DNA of 51,353 nucleotides, from contig JAFZPV010000013.1 in assembly GCA_017552535.1 (NCBI GenBank), forward strand, positions 1-51,353, written 5' to 3'. Shown here one piece after another: positions 49,926-51,353 of the stretch; position 1 is the stretch's first letter; each line of letters begins with the position of its first letter. The stretch is from Clostridia bacterium (GTDB taxonomy: Bacteria; Bacillota; Clostridia; Christensenellales; Aristaeellaceae). The notes beneath the pieces are model-generated. The model saw only the letters and a program-made list of their open reading frames with translations, did no database searches and was not told the DNA's origin. A program made the translations under genes and the position numbers.

Positions 49926-50627
49926 ATGCAGTATACCCGCGAAGTAGAAGAAATGGTATGCGTTGCGAAGGGACCCAACCACGGCCCCGCCCCCATCCCC
50001 GAGGAAGGCAAATGGATTCAGGCCAAAGAGATCAAGGACATCTCCGGCTACACTCACGGCATCGGCTGGTGCGCGCCTCAGCAGGGCACCTGCAAGCTGA
50101 GCCTCAACGTAAAAAACGGCGTCATCGAGGAAGCCCTCGTTGAGACCATCGGCTGCTCCGGCATGACCCACTCCGCCGCCATGGCCAGTGAGATCCTGCC
50201 CGGCAAGACCATCCTGGAAGCGCTGAACACCGACCTGGTGTGCGACGCCATCAACACCGCCATGCGCGAGCTGTTCCTTCAGATCGTGTACGGCAGGACC
50301 CAGAGCGCTTTCTCCGACGACGGCCTCAAGGTAGGCGCCGGCCTGGAAGACCTGGGCAAGGGCCTGAGGAGCATGGTAGGCACCATGTACGGCACCAAAG
50401 CCAAGGGCACCCGGTATCTGGAGATGACCGAAGGCTACGTGCTCAAGTGCGCACTGGACAAGGACGATCAGGTCTGCGGATATCAGTATCTGTCCCTGGG
50501 CAAGATGATGGACGCCATCAAGAAGGGCATGAGCCCCAACGAGGCGTATGAAAAGAACATCGGCACCTACGGCCGTTTCAAGGCTGAGGACGGCGCAGTC
50601 AAGTGGATTGACCCCCGCAAGGAATAA
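49926..50627 (+). CDS. NifU/IscU-like iron-sulfur scaffold-family protein
   Basis: About 233 residues. The first 120 residues have the NifU N-terminal (IscU) fold pattern: GWCAPQQGTCKLSLNVKNGVIEEALVET followed by IGCSGMTHSAAMASEILPGKTILEAL, with the Cys in place for cluster ligation. The rest, with GYVLKCALDKDDQ, is an added domain not found in IscU. AAAAGGAGGA 5 bases before the ATG is an excellent ribosome binding site. It is followed 15 bases later by the GGGtGRT gene, a pairing conserved in anaerobes whose function is not established. Confidence 0.85.
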   Translation: MQYTREVEEMVCVAKGPNHGPAPIPEEGKWIQAKEIKDISGYTHGIGWCAPQQGTCKLSLNVKNGVIEEALVETIGCSGMTHSAAMASEILPGKTILEALNTDLVCDAINTAMRELFLQIVYGRTQSAFSDDGLKVGAGLEDLGKGLRSMVGTMYGTKAKGTRYLEMTEGYVLKCALDKDDQVCGYQYLSLGKMMDAIKKGMSPNEAYEKNIGTYGRFKAEDGAVKWIDPRKE

Positions 50628-50642
50628 GGAGGTATACGGATA

Positions 50643-51353
50643 ATGGCATTGTTTGAGAATTATGAAGGCCGCATGCCCCAGCTTCAGCCCGTGCTCGACA
50701 AGTACGGCTTCAAGAGCTTCGAAGACGTAAAAGCCTACAACAACGCCAAGGGCGTTGACGCTTACAAGATCGTTGAGAGCACCCAGCCCATCTGCTTTGA
50801 AAACGCCAAGTGGGCCTATGAGCTCGGCGCCGCCATCGCCATGAAGGAAAACGCCAAAAACGCCGCCGAAGCCGCCAAGTGGATCGGCGTGGGCCTGCAG
50901 GCGTTCTGCATCCCCGGTTCCGTCGCCGACCAGCGCCAGGTAGGCATCGGCCACGGCAATCTGGGCGCGATGCTGCTGGATGAGGAGACCGAGTGCTTCG
51001 CGTTCCTCGCCGGCCACGAGTCCTTCGCCGCCGCTGAAGGCGCCATCAAGATCGCACTGAACGCCAACAAGGTTCGCACCAAGCCCCTGCGCGTCATCCT
51101 GAACGGCCTGGGCAAGGACGCCGCCATGATCATTTCCCGCATCAATGGCTTCACCTACGTGCAGACCAAGTACGACTACCTCTCTGCCGACGTCAAGGAA
51201 GACCACGCGCTGACCATCGTCAGCAAGACCGCCTACTCCACCGGCGACCGCGCCAAGGTCAACTGCTACGGCGCCGACGACGTGCGCGAGGGCGTAGCCA
51301 TCATGTGGCACGAGGGCGCTGACGTTTCCATCACCGGCAACTCCACCAACCCC
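50643..51353 (+). CDS. GGGtGRT protein (3' end missing)
   Basis: The frame is open to the window edge after 237 codons: MALFENYEGRMPQLQPVLDK and so on, with PICFENAKWAYELGAAIA, IGVGLQAFCIPGSVADQRQVGIGHGNLG and CFAFLAGHESFAAAEGAIKIAL. These match the GGGtGRT family as I know it; its name-giving motif would lie just beyond the cut. A ribosome binding site (AGGAGG at about 50627-50632) precedes the ATG. It is very likely co-translated with the NifU-like gene. No signal peptide. The function is unknown; a role with iron-sulfur or redox metabolism is a guess from the partner gene. Confidence 0.88.
   Translation, partial: MALFENYEGRMPQLQPVLDKYGFKSFEDVKAYNNAKGVDAYKIVESTQPICFENAKWAYELGAAIAMKENAKNAAEAAKWIGVGLQAFCIPGSVADQRQVGIGHGNLGAMLLDEETECFAFLAGHESFAAAEGAIKIALNANKVRTKPLRVILNGLGKDAAMIISRINGFTYVQTKYDYLSADVKEDHALTIVSKTAYSTGDRAKVNCYGADDVREGVAIMWHEGADVSITGNSTNP

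Overview
The window looks like chromosome from a GC-rich anaerobic member of the Firmicutes, probably class Clostridia. The basis is Gram-positive style AGGAGG ribosome binding sites, sigma-A type promoters with 17-bp spacers, a single-chain glycyl-tRNA synthetase, an arginine operon built on ArgJ and type-2 ArgC, a WalRK-like two-component system with a GerMN-domain partner, DapF (diaminopimelate cell wall), and the NifU-like / GGGtGRT gene pair found in anaerobes. This placement is inference; there is no rRNA here.

Layout. 1-7500 (+): the end of glyS, glyA, a secreted protein of eight Ig-like repeats, nagA, a ROK-family protein and 5-formyl-THF cyclo-ligase. 7557-9818 (-): a secreted parvulin-like foldase followed by an HtrA protease, an envelope quality-control pair. 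9969-17963: a sugar-processing island with an intracellular GH35 beta-galactosidase (-), two Gfo/Idh/MocA oxidoreductases and a URO-D-like protein (+), then a DegT aminotransferase, amidohydrolase and lipase-like operon (-). LacI-type palindromes sit between the divergent GH35 and oxidoreductase promoters.

18170-24568: a small, partly decayed integrative element flanked by near-identical 25-bp direct repeats. It carries a remnant of a serine recombinase fused at a sharp junction to a truncated D5-type primase gene, a Prim-Pol gene, two small HTH genes, a likely phage-type switch with back-to-back promoters, a novel repressor-like gene, an intact tyrosine integrase and a 76-residue ORF. It ends beside an intact tRNA-Val(GAC) with its own consensus promoter.

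24857-31099: a WalRK-like response regulator, kinase and GerMN protein operon (-), divergent from two tandem D-Ala-D-Ala carboxypeptidase genes (+). 31162-41277 (-): a secreted unknown protein, dapF, and argC-argJ-argB-argF-carA-carB behind a strong promoter bracketed by two ARG boxes. carB has an in-frame amber codon in its last domain, and the missing coding sequence continues in frame into dapF.

41524-51353: a small Pro/Arg-rich protein, a serine hydrolase, a Wzm/Wzt-type polysaccharide exporter with PAP2 and HAD phosphatases and a 43-codon membrane ORF, a GH18 protein divergent from a secreted esterase, and the NifU-like / GGGtGRT pair, the latter cut off by the window edge. The most distinctive signals are the carB amber codon, a promoter box shared exactly by three genes (both dac genes and the Pro/Arg-rich protein), the element's switch and scars, and the terminal NifU-like/GGGtGRT pair.
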